This document shows positions 8,855 to 18,337 of a stretch of DNA of 64,000 bases, piece after piece; within the stretch, counting starts at the first letter, position 1, and every line of letters begins with the position of its first letter. The translations under genes and the position numbers were made by a program. The DNA comes from Alphaproteobacteria bacterium (lineage in GTDB: Bacteria > Pseudomonadota > Alphaproteobacteria > Reyranellales > Reyranellaceae). The notes beneath the pieces were generated by a model that was not told the DNA's origin, did no database searches, and worked only from the letters and a program-made list of their open reading frames with translations. The stretch covers positions 1-64,000 of the forward strand of contig JAFKFK010000016.1 in assembly GCA_017307275.1 (NCBI GenBank), written 5' to 3'.

Positions 8855-9598
8855 TCAACCCGGCGTGGCGTCCAGCGCGTAACCGGCGGCGCGAACCGTG
8901 CGGATCACGTCGGCATGGCTCTCGCCGTTCAGGGCAATGCGCAGGCGGCGGATGTGGACGTCGACCGTACGGGCCTCGACGTAGACATCCTTGCCCCAAA
9001 CCGCATCGAGAAGCTGCTCGCGCGAGAAGACGCGGCCGGGATGCTCCATGAAGTGGCGCAGCAGGCGGAATTCCGTCGGTCCGAGATGGATCGGCTTGCC
9101 ACTGCGCGTCACACGATGCGCCACAAGATCCATGACGATATCGGCGTAGGACAGCGCCTCATCGGCCAGCGCCGGACGGATGCGCCGCAGCACTGCACGG
9201 ATGCGCGCCACCAGCTCTGTCGGCGAGAAGGGCTTGGGCACATAGTCGTCGGCGCCGGCATCGAGCCCGCGCACGCGATCGCCCTCTTCGCCGCGCGCCG
9301 TCAGCATGATGATCGGCACGTTGGCGGTCGCGGTCTGGCGGCGTAGCTGGCGACAGACCTCGATGCCCGACATCAGCGGCAACATCCAGTCGAGCAGAAT
9401 GAGATCAGGCACATCTTCCTGAACGGCCCGGAGCGCTTCCTCGCCGTCGAAAGCAACGTCGACCTTGAAGCCCGACTGTTCGAGATTGTACCGCAGCAAC
9501 TCAACCAGCGCGGTCTCATCTTCGACGATCAGCACGCGTGGCTTCATCGTGGGAGCCTGAGCGTCGCGGCGGGTGGGAGTCACGGCGGTCATGCTCAT
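8855..9598 (-). CDS. phoB: phosphate regulon response regulator PhoB
   Basis: The 247-residue OmpR-family regulator has a receiver domain (VLIVEDETALVELL, phosphoacceptor Asp in LILLDWMLPLMSG, TAR, KPFSPTEL) and a C-terminal winged helix (GPTEFRLLRHFMEHPGRVFSREQLLDAVWG, TVDVHIRRLR). It activates the Pho regulon under phosphate limitation. Its ATG overlaps the phoU stop as ATGA, which supports the start at 9598 despite a 17-residue leader before MKPRVLIVEDE; an internal ATG at 9547 is the alternative. It is the last gene of the pst operon, and its partner kinase is encoded at 25915-27300. Confidence 0.95.
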   Translation of the reverse strand: MSMTAVTPTRRDAQAPTMKPRVLIVEDETALVELLRYNLEQSGFKVDVAFDGEEALRAVQEDVPDLILLDWMLPLMSGIEVCRQLRRQTATANVPIIMLTARGEEGDRVRGLDAGADDYVPKPFSPTELVARIRAVLRRIRPALADEALSYADIVMDLVAHRVTRSGKPIHLGPTEFRLLRHFMEHPGRVFSREQLLDAVWGKDVYVEARTVDVHIRRLRIALNGESHADVIRTVRAAGYALDATPG

Positions 9599-10305
9599 GG
9601 TGCGTTACTCGTCGTGTAAAGGGAGGCGCTGCCCTTCGGCCTCGCCTCGTCGAAGCCGTGGCCGGTGGCACGGAAGCTCACCAGCTCGGCGATGTTGGTC
9701 ACATGGTCGCCGGCGCGCTCGATGTTCTTGGCCATGAACAGGAGATGCGTGCAGGCGGTGATCGTGCGCGGATCTTCCATCATGTAGGTCAGCAGGTGGC
9801 GGAACAGGCCGGTGTAGACCTGGTCGATCTCCTCGTCGCGCTGCCAAACGTCGTAGGCCTTGGCGACATCGCCGTGGGCGAAAGCGTCGAGCACGTCCTT
9901 CAGCGCCGTGCGGACGAGGCGGCCCAGCCGCTCGATGCCGGTCACGGCCGAAGGCGGCGCAACGCCCTGGCTCAGCACGATGCTGCGCTTGGCGGTGTTC
10001 TTGGCATAGTCGGCGATACGCTCCAGCGCCGCCGCGATCTTGATCGACGACAGGATGACGCGCAGGTCGACTGCCATCGGCTGACGCAGCGCGAGAAGCT
10101 GGACCGTCTGCTCCTGCACCGCTTCGTCGAGGGCGTCGACGCGGGCGTCCTCGGCGATCACCCTTTCGGCAATCTCGGTATCGCGATCGCGGAGAGCTAC
10201 GAGAGACTGAGCAAGCTGACTTTCGGCAAGACCGCCCATCTCGCTGATGGTGGCGCTCAGTCGCTCCAGCTCTTCGTCGAAACGCTTCAGGGTATGTTCG
10301 GGCAT
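9595..10305 (-). CDS. phoU: phosphate signalling protein PhoU
   Basis: This all-helical protein of 236 residues shows the two three-helix repeats of PhoU, with acidic metal-binding stretches such as IKIAAALERIADYAKNTAK and MAKNIERAGDHVTNIAEL (the paired ERxxD/ERxGDH motifs). PhoU links Pst transporter activity to PhoR and PhoB. The start MPEHTLKRFDEEL at 10305 lies 31 bases after pstB. It is co-transcribed with pst and coupled to phoB by an ATGA overlap. Confidence 0.95.
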   Translation of the reverse strand: MPEHTLKRFDEELERLSATISEMGGLAESQLAQSLVALRDRDTEIAERVIAEDARVDALDEAVQEQTVQLLALRQPMAVDLRVILSSIKIAAALERIADYAKNTAKRSIVLSQGVAPPSAVTGIERLGRLVRTALKDVLDAFAHGDVAKAYDVWQRDEEIDQVYTGLFRHLLTYMMEDPRTITACTHLLFMAKNIERAGDHVTNIAELVSFRATGHGFDEARPKGSASLYTTSNAP

Positions 10306-10336
10306 GGTCTGTCCCTTCTTCTCTTTGTCGTGCCGA

Positions 10337-11167
10337 TCAGCCGAACCGGCCGGTGATGTAGGCCTGGGTGCGCTTGTCGGTCGGGGTGGTGAACAGCGTG
10401 GCAGTCGCACCGAACTCGACGAGCTCGCCGAGGTACATGAAGGCGGTGAAGTCTGAGACGCGCGCCGCCTGCTGCATGTTGTGGGTGACGATGACGATCG
10501 TGTAGTCCTGCTTCAGCTCGTCGATCAGTTCCTCGATCTTCGCCGTCGAGATCGGATCGAGCGCCGAGCACGGTTCGTCGAACAGGATGACTTCGGGCTT
10601 CACCGCCACGGTGCGGGCGATGCAGAGGCGCTGCTGCTGGCCACCCGACAGGCTGAGGCCGCTGGCGTTGAGCTTGTCCTTGACCTCGTCCCACAACGCG
10701 CCGCGGCGCAGGGCATGCTCGACGCGCCCGTCGAGCTCCGACTTGGGCAGGCTTTCGTAGAGCCGGATGCCGAAGGCGATGTTTTCGTAGATCGACATCG
10801 GGAACGGCGTCGGCTTCTGGAACACCATGCCGATGCGCGCGCGCAGAAGGTTGATGTCCTGGCCGTCGCGCAGGAGGTTGTCGCCGTCGAACATCACGTC
10901 GCCGGTGGCGCGCTGGCCGGGATAGAGGTCGTACATGCGGTTCAGGATGCGCAGCAGGGTCGACTTGCCGCAGCCCGAGGGTCCGATGAACGCCGTCGCC
11001 TTGTTGGCGTAGAGCGACATGGAGATGCCCTTGAGCGCCCGGCTGTCGCCGTAGAAGAACTCGAGGTTCTTGATCGAGATCTTGGGCGTCAGCTTCGAGA
11101 CGTCGAGCTTGGCATGGCTGGCGACGGGAGCGGCGACGCTGGGCGTGCCGGTGGATGGCATAGACAT
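10337..11167 (-). CDS. pstB: phosphate ABC transporter ATP-binding protein PstB
   Basis: The 276-residue ATPase carries Walker [13 protein letters not shown], the signature [13 protein letters not shown], Walker [14 protein letters not shown] and the PstB-specific [16 protein letters not shown] and [17 protein letters not shown]. It energises phosphate uptake with PstA and PstC. The ATG at 11167 shares one base with the pstA stop (TAATG), so the genes are translationally coupled. An ATG two codons later is an alternative. Confidence 0.96.
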   Translation of the reverse strand: MSMPSTGTPSVAAPVASHAKLDVSKLTPKISIKNLEFFYGDSRALKGISMSLYANKATAFIGPSGCGKSTLLRILNRMYDLYPGQRATGDVMFDGDNLLRDGQDINLLRARIGMVFQKPTPFPMSIYENIAFGIRLYESLPKSELDGRVEHALRRGALWDEVKDKLNASGLSLSGGQQQRLCIARTVAVKPEVILFDEPCSALDPISTAKIEELIDELKQDYTIVIVTHNMQQAARVSDFTAFMYLGELVEFGATATLFTTPTDKRTQAYITGRFG

Positions 11168-12051
11168 TAGGACTTCCTCGCGGAGGTGAGCGAACGGGCC
11201 AGGATGCTGAGCCCCAGCACGGTGACGGTGATCAGGAGCGCACCAGTCCAGGCGAGCTTCTGCCATTCGGCGTAGGGCGACAGGGCGAACTGGAAGATGA
11301 CCACCGGCAGGCTAGGCATCGGGGCGCCCATGTTCATGCTGAAGAACTGGTTGTTCAGGGCGGTGAACAACAGCGGCGCCGTCTCGCCGCTGATGCGGGC
11401 AATGGCCAGCAGGATGCCGGTGACGATGCCCGCCTGCGCGGCACGATAGGCGATGCGGACGATCATGTGGGCGCGCGGCAGGCCGATCGAAGCGGCGGCC
11501 TCGCGCAGCGTGTCGGGCACCAGCGAGAGCATGTCCTCGGTCGTGCGGACGACGACAGGGATCACGATCACGGCCAGCGCAACGGCCCCGGCCCATCCCG
11601 AGAAGTGGCCCATCGGCGCCACCATGATCTCGTAGACGAACAGGCCGATCACGATGGACGGCGCGCTGAGCAGGATGTCGTTGATGAAGCGCACGACGCT
11701 CGAGAGCTTGTCGTGACGGCCATACTCCGCGAGATAGGTGCCGGCCAGGATGCCGATCGGCGTGCCGATTGCCACTGCCAGCATCGTCATTATCACGCTG
11801 CCGACGATTGCGTTGAGCAGGCCGCCCGCGGCGCCCGGCGGCGGCGTGTTCTCGGTGAACACCGAGAGCGAAAGCCCACCGATGCCGTGATAGAGCAGGA
11901 CGCCGAGGATGAGGACCAGCCAGCCAAGGCCGAAGGCCGTGGCAGCGTAGGCCAGACCCTTGGCGATGGCGTTGCGGCGGCGACGGCCCGCGTAGAGCGG
12001 ACTGTTCATGGCAGCCGACGAGGCTCGGGACGGGGTTGCGGTGGTGGCCAT
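11167..12051 (-). CDS. pstA: phosphate ABC transporter permease PstA
   Basis: A protein of 294 residues with about six membrane helices and the ABC permease coupling loop [25 protein letters not shown] (EAA motif). The N-terminal [27 protein letters not shown] and the tail [20 protein letters not shown] are typical of PstA. It forms the inner-membrane channel with PstC. The pstC stop lies four bases upstream of the ATG. Confidence 0.95.
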   Translation of the reverse strand: MATTATPSRASSAAMNSPLYAGRRRRNAIAKGLAYAATAFGLGWLVLILGVLLYHGIGGLSLSVFTENTPPPGAAGGLLNAIVGSVIMTMLAVAIGTPIGILAGTYLAEYGRHDKLSSVVRFINDILLSAPSIVIGLFVYEIMVAPMGHFSGWAGAVALAVIVIPVVVRTTEDMLSLVPDTLREAAASIGLPRAHMIVRIAYRAAQAGIVTGILLAIARISGETAPLLFTALNNQFFSMNMGAPMPSLPVVIFQFALSPYAEWQKLAWTGALLITVTVLGLSILARSLTSARKS

Positions 12052-12055
12052 GACG

Positions 12056-13069
12056 TTACTTCCCCTGCCGCTGCAGGCGCAGCAGCATGTAGCGCGCGAT
12101 CGCCAGCACGATGAAGGTGATGAAGAATAGGATGAGGCCGAGCGCGATCAGCGACGAGGTGTAGAGATCGCCCACCGCCTCGGTGAACTCGTTGGCAATC
12201 GAGGCCGAGATCGTGGTGCCGGGCGCGAACAGCGAGGCCGAAACGTGATGGGCGTTGCCGATCACGAAGGTGACGGCCATCGTCTCGCCGAGCGCGCGGC
12301 CGAGACCCAGCATGAAGCCGCCGATGACGCCGACGCGCGTGAATGGCAGGACGACATAGCGGAACACTTCCCAGGTCGTGCAGCCGACGCCGTAGGCAGC
12401 CTCCTTGAGGACCGGCGGCACCGCGTCGAACACGTCGCGCGAGATCGAGGTCACGAACGGGAGCACCATGATCGCCAGGATGAGGCCGGCGGTGAACATG
12501 CCGATGCCGTAGGGCGGCCCTGCGAACAGGATCGACAGGACGGGCACGTTCTGGAAGGTATCGATGAAGAGCGGCTGCACGTGCTGCTGCAGGAACGGCG
12601 CAAACACGAACAGGCCCCAGATGCCGTAGATGATGCTGGGGATGCCGGCCAGCAGCTCGATGGCGATGCCGATCGGGCGGCGCAGCATCTTCGGGCAGAG
12701 CTCGGTGAGGAAGAAGGCGACCATCAAGCCGACCGGCACCGCAATCAGCATGGCGATGAAGGAGGTGACCAGGGTGCCGAAGATCGGTGCCAGCGCGCCG
12801 AACCGCTCTGTCACCGGGTTCCACGATTCGTCGAACAGGAAGCCGAAGCCGAATGTGCCGAGCGCGGGAGCCGCGCCGATGATGAGGGCGATGATGACGC
12901 CGCTCAGCAGGGCGAGCACCGCGAGCGATGCGCCACGTGTCAGCCCGTGGAATATCGCGTCGGTCAGTCTCAGCCGTTTCAGAACGGCCGCCCGTGAGGA
13001 CGAGACCGCCAGCGGCGCGCTTGCGCCCTTCAGTGCAACTTCACTCACGTCCCGTTCCCCCGAAGCCAT
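12056..13069 (-). CDS. pstC: phosphate ABC transporter permease PstC
   Basis: The 337-residue inner-membrane permease has an N-terminal cytoplasmic leader of about 45 residues, then about six helices. PstC features include [41 protein letters not shown] and the coupling loop [19 protein letters not shown] followed by [19 protein letters not shown]. It starts 50 bases after pstS, and a hairpin with a T-run lies between the two genes. Confidence 0.95.
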   Translation of the reverse strand: MASGERDVSEVALKGASAPLAVSSSRAAVLKRLRLTDAIFHGLTRGASLAVLALLSGVIIALIIGAAPALGTFGFGFLFDESWNPVTERFGALAPIFGTLVTSFIAMLIAVPVGLMVAFFLTELCPKMLRRPIGIAIELLAGIPSIIYGIWGLFVFAPFLQQHVQPLFIDTFQNVPVLSILFAGPPYGIGMFTAGLILAIMVLPFVTSISRDVFDAVPPVLKEAAYGVGCTTWEVFRYVVLPFTRVGVIGGFMLGLGRALGETMAVTFVIGNAHHVSASLFAPGTTISASIANEFTEAVGDLYTSSLIALGLILFFITFIVLAIARYMLLRLQRQGK

Positions 13070-13079
13070 TCAACTCCCC

Positions 13080-13111
13080 AAAAATGAGGGGCAGGTGTCG
13101 CCACCCGCCCC
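13080..13111 (-). terminator. attenuator-type hairpin between pstS and pstC
   Basis: On the minus strand a 10-bp GC-rich stem with one mismatch (13107-13111 plus 13102-13105 paired with 13088-13092 plus 13094-13097) closes a 4-base loop and is followed by TCATTTTT at 13080-13087. This is a partial terminator in the operon's coding direction. It would leave pstS mRNA more abundant than pstCAB, as expected for a binding protein needed in excess. Confidence 0.65.
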
Positions 13112-13119
13112 ATCACCGT

Positions 13120-14166
13120 TTAGTTCGTCGGCGAGTACAGCGGCTTGCCGCTGGCATCTTTGATGTCCGCCGACCACATCTTCATGATGTCCGTCACCAC
13201 CTTTTGGGGCATCGGCACGTAGTCGAGCGAGTCCGCCATGGCGCCACCCTTGGCGTAAGCCCAGGCGAAGAACTTCAAAGCCTCGGCCGCCTCCGCCGAC
13301 TTCTCCGGCTTCTTGTACATCAGGATCCAGGTTGCCGCCGCCATCGGCCAGGACTGGTCGCCGGGCTGGTTGGCCAGAATCACGCCGAAGCCCGGCACGG
13401 AATTCCAGTCGGCGCTCGCCGCGGCGGACTGGACCGAATCCGAGCCCGGGGCGACCGCCTTGCCCGCCTTGTTAATCATCTTGGTGAAGATCATCTTGTT
13501 CTCTTTGGCGTAGGCGTACTCGACATAGCCGATCGAGCCCTTGGTCTGCGCCACGTTACCGGCAACGCCTTCATTGCCCTTGGCACCGATGCCCACCGGC
13601 CACTGCAGCGCCGTGCTGACGCCGACCTTCGTCTTCCAGTCCGAGCTCACCTCGGCCAGGTAGTAGGCAAAATTGTACGTCGTGCCCGATCCGTCCGAGC
13701 GACGCACCGGCACGATGGCCTGCTTCGGCAGCTTGAGGTTGGGGTTGAGCTTCGCGATCGCCGCGTCGTCCCAGCTCTTGATCTGGCCGAGGTAGATCTG
13801 GGCCAGCGTCGGCCCGTCGAGCGTCAGCTCACCGGGCTTGACGCCCTCGAGATTGACGACCGGCGTCACGGAACCCATTACCATCGGAAACTGCACGAGA
13901 CCCGACTCCTCGAGATCTTTGCCCGTGAGCGGCGCATCGGTCGCGCCGAAGGTCACGGTCTTGGCCTTGATCTGCTTGATGCCGCCGCCCGAGCCGATCG
14001 ACTGGTAGTTGAGGCCGTTGCCGGTCTCCTTCTTGTAGCTGTCGGCCCACTTGGCATAGATCGGGTAGGGGAAGGTGGCGCCAGCGCCGGAAATGTCGAT
14101 GGCGTAGGCAGCGGCCGGCGACAGCGCGAGCGCCGCGGTCGTCAGGGCAATTTTGGCGAAGTGCAT
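13120..14166 (-). CDS. pstS: periplasmic phosphate-binding protein PstS
   Basis: The 348-residue protein starts with the signal peptide [22 protein letters not shown], then [20 protein letters not shown], the classic PstS start. Phosphate-contacting segments are visible: [21 protein letters not shown] and [19 protein letters not shown]. It delivers phosphate to PstCA in the periplasm. It is the first gene of the operon and has a Pho box 57 bases upstream of its start. Confidence 0.96.
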   Translation of the reverse strand: MHFAKIALTTAALALSPAAAYAIDISGAGATFPYPIYAKWADSYKKETGNGLNYQSIGSGGGIKQIKAKTVTFGATDAPLTGKDLEESGLVQFPMVMGSVTPVVNLEGVKPGELTLDGPTLAQIYLGQIKSWDDAAIAKLNPNLKLPKQAIVPVRRSDGSGTTYNFAYYLAEVSSDWKTKVGVSTALQWPVGIGAKGNEGVAGNVAQTKGSIGYVEYAYAKENKMIFTKMINKAGKAVAPGSDSVQSAAASADWNSVPGFGVILANQPGDQSWPMAAATWILMYKKPEKSAEAAEALKFFAWAYAKGGAMADSLDYVPMPQKVVTDIMKMWSADIKDASGKPLYSPTN

Positions 14167-14521
14167 AGGGTTCTCCTTCGATGAATTCCGAAGCGCCCTT
14201 CCCCTAGGAGCCGCACGTCACTGTCATATGACTCTTATATGACACTTCGATGACATCGCCGGCCGGCGTCTGAGGATGAAGCCGTACCCATCCTCTAGAT
14301 CATTGAAAAGCATGACTTTTCCAGTCTTGCCGACTGCGGCCTTGCGATTTCGCACCAGAGCCTGAATGCAGCAAAGCCGGCATCCACCCCTCGCTTTGTG
14401 ACAGATGCGTTATTGCTCGCGGCACTGGGGGCAAGCCAGCAGCCGTCACAGGATCTTAATCCTACCCCCTCGGAACGGTAACGCGCCCTGCCGATGGTGC
14501 GGCTCGTTTCAAGAGCACACC
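14167..14521. promoter_or_regulatory. 355-base divergent promoter region between pstS and phnG
   Basis: The region holds the three-unit Pho box (14223-14255) on the pstS side. The remaining 270 bases on the phnG side contain isolated TGTCAC-like half-sites (GTGACA near 14398-14403 and GTCACA near 14447-14452) but no convincing tandem Pho box. No coding pattern was recognised and no gene for a phnF-type regulator is present. Confidence 0.6.
14223..14255 (-). promoter_or_regulatory. Pho box: three 11-bp direct repeats for PhoB
   Basis: On the minus strand, reading toward pstS, three units follow each other at exact 11-bp spacing: TGTCATCGAAG (14255-14245), TGTCATATAAG (14244-14234) and AGTCATATGAC (14233-14223). 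PhoB binds tandem CTGTCAT-type half-sites every 11 bp. The array ends 57 bases before the pstS ATG, a normal activator position. Confidence 0.88.
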
Positions 14522-14992
14522 ATGTCCTGCAAAGAATTCGACACCGAGGCCGTCGATCGCCGCCGCCGGTGGCTTTCCGTTTTGGCAAAGGCCCCCGAGG
14601 CCCGTCTCGATGCGCTATGGCAGGCGTTGGGCCCTGTCCCAACCCATACCGTCCTGCGACGACCCGAGACCGGGCTCGTCATGCTGCAGGGACGCATCTC
14701 GGGCAACGGCGCTCCCTTCTGCGCCGGCGAGATGACGGTAACGCGGGCCGCCGTCCGGTTGGAAACAGGTGAGGTCGGCTTCGGCTATGTCGGCGGCCGC
14801 CATGGCCATCAGGCCGAGATCGTGGCCCTCCTCGACGCGCTGGGCCAGCGCGAGGAATGGCGCGACAAGGTCGAGACCGAGATCGTGTCGCCGCTCGCCG
14901 GCGAAGCCGAGGCTCGGCACCGTCTGATCGCTGCGCGCGCCGCCGCCACCAAGGTCGAGTTCTTCACCGTCGCGCGCGAGGCCGGCACATGA
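14522..14992 (+). CDS. phnG: C-P lyase core subunit PhnG
   Basis: A protein of 156 residues, close to the E. coli length (150). The segment RRRRWLSVLAKAPEARLDALW at the start, LLQGRISGNGAPFCAGEMTVTRAAVRL-type core and the GYVGGRHGHQAEIVALLDAL stretch are PhnG features. With PhnH, PhnI and PhnJ it forms the core that couples phosphonate to ribose. The ATG at 14522 was chosen over upstream in-frame codons that lack family residues. The gene opens the phnGHIJKLMN operon and its stop overlaps phnH as ATGA. Confidence 0.92.
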   Translation: MSCKEFDTEAVDRRRRWLSVLAKAPEARLDALWQALGPVPTHTVLRRPETGLVMLQGRISGNGAPFCAGEMTVTRAAVRLETGEVGFGYVGGRHGHQAEIVALLDALGQREEWRDKVETEIVSPLAGEAEARHRLIAARAAATKVEFFTVAREAGT

Positions 14993-15603
14993 ACGGCACG
15001 CTGAGTTCCCTGTCGCCAGGCTTCGCCGATCCCTCGCACAACGCCCAGCAGCTCTTTCGCGAGGTGCTCGACGCCTTCAGCCATCCGGGCCGCATCGTGA
15101 CCCTGGCCGATGCGCCGCACGGTCCCGGTACGATCTCCCCCGCCACTGCGGCCTATCTGCTTACCCTGGCCGATCGCGACACGCCGCTCTGGCTCGCGCC
15201 CGCGTTCGACACGCCGACGGTTCGCGACTATCTGCGCTTCCACGCCGGCGTGCCCATTATCGAGGATCGCGCGGCCGCGACCTTCGCCGTGTTGCCCCAT
15301 GACGACGCCGATCCCTTCGAAGGATTCGCCCTCGGCACCGACACCTACCCCGATCGCTCGGCCACCCTCGTGATCGAGGTGCCGGCTCTCGGTGCGGGCC
15401 CGGTCCGCACCGGGCGCGGCCCGGGCATCAAGGGCGAAGCCCAATTCGCCATTGCCGGACTGGACGACTGGTTCTGGCGCCAATGCGCCACCAATCACGC
15501 GCTCTTCCCGTGCGGTGTCGACCTGGTCTTCACCTCGGGGTCCCAGCTTCTCGCGCTGCCGCGCAGCATCTCCGTGGAGGTCTCGCCATGTACGTCGCGG
15601 TGA
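14989..15603 (+). CDS. phnH: C-P lyase core subunit PhnH
   Basis: The 204-residue protein contains LSPGFADPSHNAQQLFREVL and the strongly conserved AFSHPGRIVTL near residue 27, then DTPLWLAP and the C-terminal HALFPCGVDLVFTSG. PhnH is a dimeric core subunit of the phosphonate-cleaving complex. It overlaps phnG by four bases and phnI by 16, so translation is coupled. Confidence 0.93.
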   Translation: MNGTLSSLSPGFADPSHNAQQLFREVLDAFSHPGRIVTLADAPHGPGTISPATAAYLLTLADRDTPLWLAPAFDTPTVRDYLRFHAGVPIIEDRAAATFAVLPHDDADPFEGFALGTDTYPDRSATLVIEVPALGAGPVRTGRGPGIKGEAQFAIAGLDDWFWRQCATNHALFPCGVDLVFTSGSQLLALPRSISVEVSPCTSR

Positions 15604-16706
15604 AAGGTGGCGAGACCGCCATCGCCCATTCGCTCGACCTGATCGCCGACCGCCGCCGCGGCGACCGCGGCCTCGCCGAGCTTTCCCTGGAGCAGATCGA
15701 CCAGCAGCTCGGCCTCGCCGTCGACCGCGTGATGACCGAGGGTTCCTGCTACGACCGGCGCCTGGCGGCGCTGGCCATCAAGCAGGCGCGCGGTGATCTG
15801 ATTGAAGCGATCTTCCTGCTGCGCGCCTATCGCACGACCCTGCCACGCTTCGGCGATTCCGAACCGCTCGAGACGGCGCGCATGGTGGCGGAGCGGCGCA
15901 TCTCCGCGGCCTTCAAGGATGTACCGGGCGGCCAGGTGTTGGGGCCGACTTACGACTACACGCACCGCCTGCTCGACTTTTCGCTGGCCGTTGCCGCAGA
16001 CCGCCCCGCAGCTCCGACTGCGCCCGCCGATACCGCGCACGGGTTGCCGCACGTTGGCGACATCCTCGCGCGGGAAGGCCTGCTCGAACCCTCGCCCGCA
16101 ACATCGGGCGAGAAGCCGGCCGATCTCACGCGCCAACCTCTCGGCTTTCCCGCGGATCGTCCTCTGCGCTTGCAGAACCTCGCGCGCGGTGACGAGGGCT
16201 TCCTGCTGGCGCTCGGCTACTCGACCCAGCGCGGCTACGGCAACAACCATCCGTTCGTCGGCGAGATCCGCTACGGCCATGTGCCGGTCGCCTTCGTCCC
16301 CGAGGAGCTGGGCTTCGCCATCGAGATTGCCGAGATCGACGTCACCGAGTGCGACATGGTCAACCAGTTCGCTGGCTCGCACGACGTACCGCCGCAGTTC
16401 ACCCGCGGCTATGGCCTCGCCTTCGGCCATGCCGAGCGCAAGGCAATCGCCATGGCCCTGGTCGACCGTGCGCTGAGAGCGCGCGAACTCGCGGAAAGCG
16501 CGGACTCACCGGCTCAGGACGAAGAGTTCGTGCTAGCGCACTCCGACAACGTCGAGGCCTCGGGCTTCGTGCAGCACCTGAAGCTGCCCCACTATGTCGA
16601 CTTCCAGTCGGAGCTGGTGGTGGTGCGGGCCCTGCGCGCCGCGGTCGAAGCGCGCAAGCAGCAGGCCGCAGAGGAACGTGCATCCCTCAGCCAGGCGGCG
16701 GAGTAG
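15588..16706 (+). CDS. phnI: C-P lyase core subunit PhnI
   Basis: This 372-residue protein begins MYVAVKGGETAIAHS, the invariant PhnI start. Also present are QIDQQLGLAVDRVMTEGSCYD, GYSTQRGYGNNHPFVGEIRYG and the region around SHDVPPQFTRGYGLAFGHAE. PhnI is the nucleosidase that, with PhnG, H and L, swaps the adenine of ATP for phosphonate. It is slightly longer than E. coli PhnI (354). The start within phnH follows a GGAGG-like ribosome site just upstream. Confidence 0.95.
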   Translation: MYVAVKGGETAIAHSLDLIADRRRGDRGLAELSLEQIDQQLGLAVDRVMTEGSCYDRRLAALAIKQARGDLIEAIFLLRAYRTTLPRFGDSEPLETARMVAERRISAAFKDVPGGQVLGPTYDYTHRLLDFSLAVAADRPAAPTAPADTAHGLPHVGDILAREGLLEPSPATSGEKPADLTRQPLGFPADRPLRLQNLARGDEGFLLALGYSTQRGYGNNHPFVGEIRYGHVPVAFVPEELGFAIEIAEIDVTECDMVNQFAGSHDVPPQFTRGYGLAFGHAERKAIAMALVDRALRARELAESADSPAQDEEFVLAHSDNVEASGFVQHLKLPHYVDFQSELVVVRALRAAVEARKQQAAEERASLSQAAE

Positions 16707-16709
16707 GCC

Positions 16710-17552
16710 ATGCCGGACACCAATATGACCGAGGGCGCCTACAACTACGCCTACCTCGATGAGCAGACCAAGCGGATGATCCGCCGCGCCATCCTGAAAG
16801 CGGTGGCCGTACCGGGCTATCAGGTGCCGTTCGGCGGGCGCGAGATGCCCTTGCCTTATGGCTGGGGCACCGGCGGTATCCAGGTGACGGCCGCCATCAT
16901 CGGTCGCGACGATACGCTGAAGGTGATCGATCAGGGCGCCGACGACACGACCAATGCCGTGTCGATCCGCCGCTTTTTCGCGCACGTGGCCGATGTCGCG
17001 ACTACGACCCGCACGGAAGAAGCCACCATCATCCAGACGCGCCATCGCGTGCCGGAGACGCCGCTCGAGGACGGCCAGATCCTGGTCTTCCAGGTGCCGA
17101 TCCCCGAGCCGCTGCGCATGCTGGAGCCGCGCGAGACCGAGACGCGGACGCTCCACGCGCTCTCCGAATATGGCGTCATGCAGGTGAGCCTCTACGAGAG
17201 CATCGCCCGGCACGGCCGCATTTCGAAGTCCTACAATTATCCGGTGCAGGTGAACGGGCGCTACATCATGAGCCCTTCGCCCATTCCGAAGTTCGACAAT
17301 CCCAAGCTCGACCGCAGCCCGGCCCTGCAGCTTTACGGCGCTGGCCGCGAGAAGCGTATCTATGCGGTGCCTCCGTACACGCCGGTGAAGAGCCTCGACT
17401 TCGACGACCATCCCTTCGAGGTCGAGCGCTGGACCGAGTGTTGCGCTTTCTGTGGCTCCACCGAGAGCTTCCTCGACGAGATGATCATCGACGATGCCGG
17501 CAAGCGTCTGTTCGTCTGCTCCGACACCGACTATTGCGAGGGACGGCGATGA
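16710..17552 (+). CDS. phnJ: radical SAM C-P lyase PhnJ
   Basis: The 280-residue enzyme has YAYLDEQTKRMIRRAILKAV, the Gly-radical neighbourhood GGREMPLPYGWGTGGIQ near residue 45 and the C-terminal cysteines CCAFCG ... VCSDTDYC that bind the 4Fe-4S cluster and form the catalytic thiyl. It breaks the carbon-phosphorus bond of ribose-5-phosphate-1-phosphonate. Length matches E. coli (281). A GGAG ribosome site precedes the ATG, and the stop overlaps phnK as ATGA. Confidence 0.96.
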   Translation: MPDTNMTEGAYNYAYLDEQTKRMIRRAILKAVAVPGYQVPFGGREMPLPYGWGTGGIQVTAAIIGRDDTLKVIDQGADDTTNAVSIRRFFAHVADVATTTRTEEATIIQTRHRVPETPLEDGQILVFQVPIPEPLRMLEPRETETRTLHALSEYGVMQVSLYESIARHGRISKSYNYPVQVNGRYIMSPSPIPKFDNPKLDRSPALQLYGAGREKRIYAVPPYTPVKSLDFDDHPFEVERWTECCAFCGSTESFLDEMIIDDAGKRLFVCSDTDYCEGRR

Positions 17553-18337
17553 ACACGCCGACGCTTTCGTCCCCTCTCCTCTCGGCCCGCAACATCACCA
17601 AGCGCTTCGGCGGCCGCATCGCCTGCCACGATGTGAACTTCGATCTGTGGCCGGGCGAGGTTTTGGGCATCGTGGGCGAATCGGGGTCGGGCAAGACGAC
17701 CTTGCTGAACTGTCTCGCAGGCCGCCTAACGCCTGACGAAGGCTCGGTCGCCTACGAGACGGCGTCGGCCGGCACCGTCGACGTGCATCGCCTTTCCGAA
17801 GCGCGCCGCCGCCTGCTCACGCGCACCGAATGGGGCTTCGTGAACCAGGACGCGCGCGAGGGATTACGCATGGGCGTGAGCGCCGGCGCCAACATCGGCG
17901 AACGGCTGATGGCCGTGGGCGCGCGACACTATGGCGAAATCCGCGGCAGTGCTGCCGATTGGCTAGCGCGTGTCGAGATCGACGCCGACCGGCTCGACGA
18001 CCGGCCGACCACCTTCTCCGGCGGCATGCGCCAGCGCCTGCAGATCGCCCGCAACCTGGTGAGTGGGCCGCGGCTCGTTTTCATGGACGAGCCGACGGGC
18101 GGCCTCGATGTCTCCGTGCAGGCGCGCATCCTCGACCTGCTGCGCGGTCTCGTCGAACGGCTGCATCTGTCGGCTGTCCTGGTAACTCATGACCTCGGCG
18201 TCGCCCGGCTGCTGACGCACCGGCTGATGGTCATGCAGGGCGGCGCTGTCATCGAGGAAGGCCTGACCGATCAGGTCCTCGACGATCCGCAGCACGCCTA
18301 CACGCAGATGCTCGTCGCCTCGATCCTGCCCGTATGA
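17549..18337 (+). CDS. phnK: C-P lyase-associated ABC-type ATPase PhnK
   Basis: A 262-residue ABC ATPase with Walker A GESGSGKTTLLNCLAG, signature FSGGMRQRLQIARNLV and Walker B LVFMDEPTGGLDVSVQARILDL. The first strand LLSARNITKRFGG and the long segment WGFVNQDAREGLRMGVSAG are PhnK-specific. PhnK binds the PhnGHIJ core rather than a membrane permease. It overlaps phnJ and phnL by four bases at each end. Confidence 0.94.
   Translation: MNTPTLSSPLLSARNITKRFGGRIACHDVNFDLWPGEVLGIVGESGSGKTTLLNCLAGRLTPDEGSVAYETASAGTVDVHRLSEARRRLLTRTEWGFVNQDAREGLRMGVSAGANIGERLMAVGARHYGEIRGSAADWLARVEIDADRLDDRPTTFSGGMRQRLQIARNLVSGPRLVFMDEPTGGLDVSVQARILDLLRGLVERLHLSAVLVTHDLGVARLLTHRLMVMQGGAVIEEGLTDQVLDDPQHAYTQMLVASILPV

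Noticed and set aside
14398..14452. Possible Pho box for phnG
   Set aside because: Only isolated TGTCAC-type half-sites are present at non-11-bp spacing, unlike the clean three-unit array by pstS.
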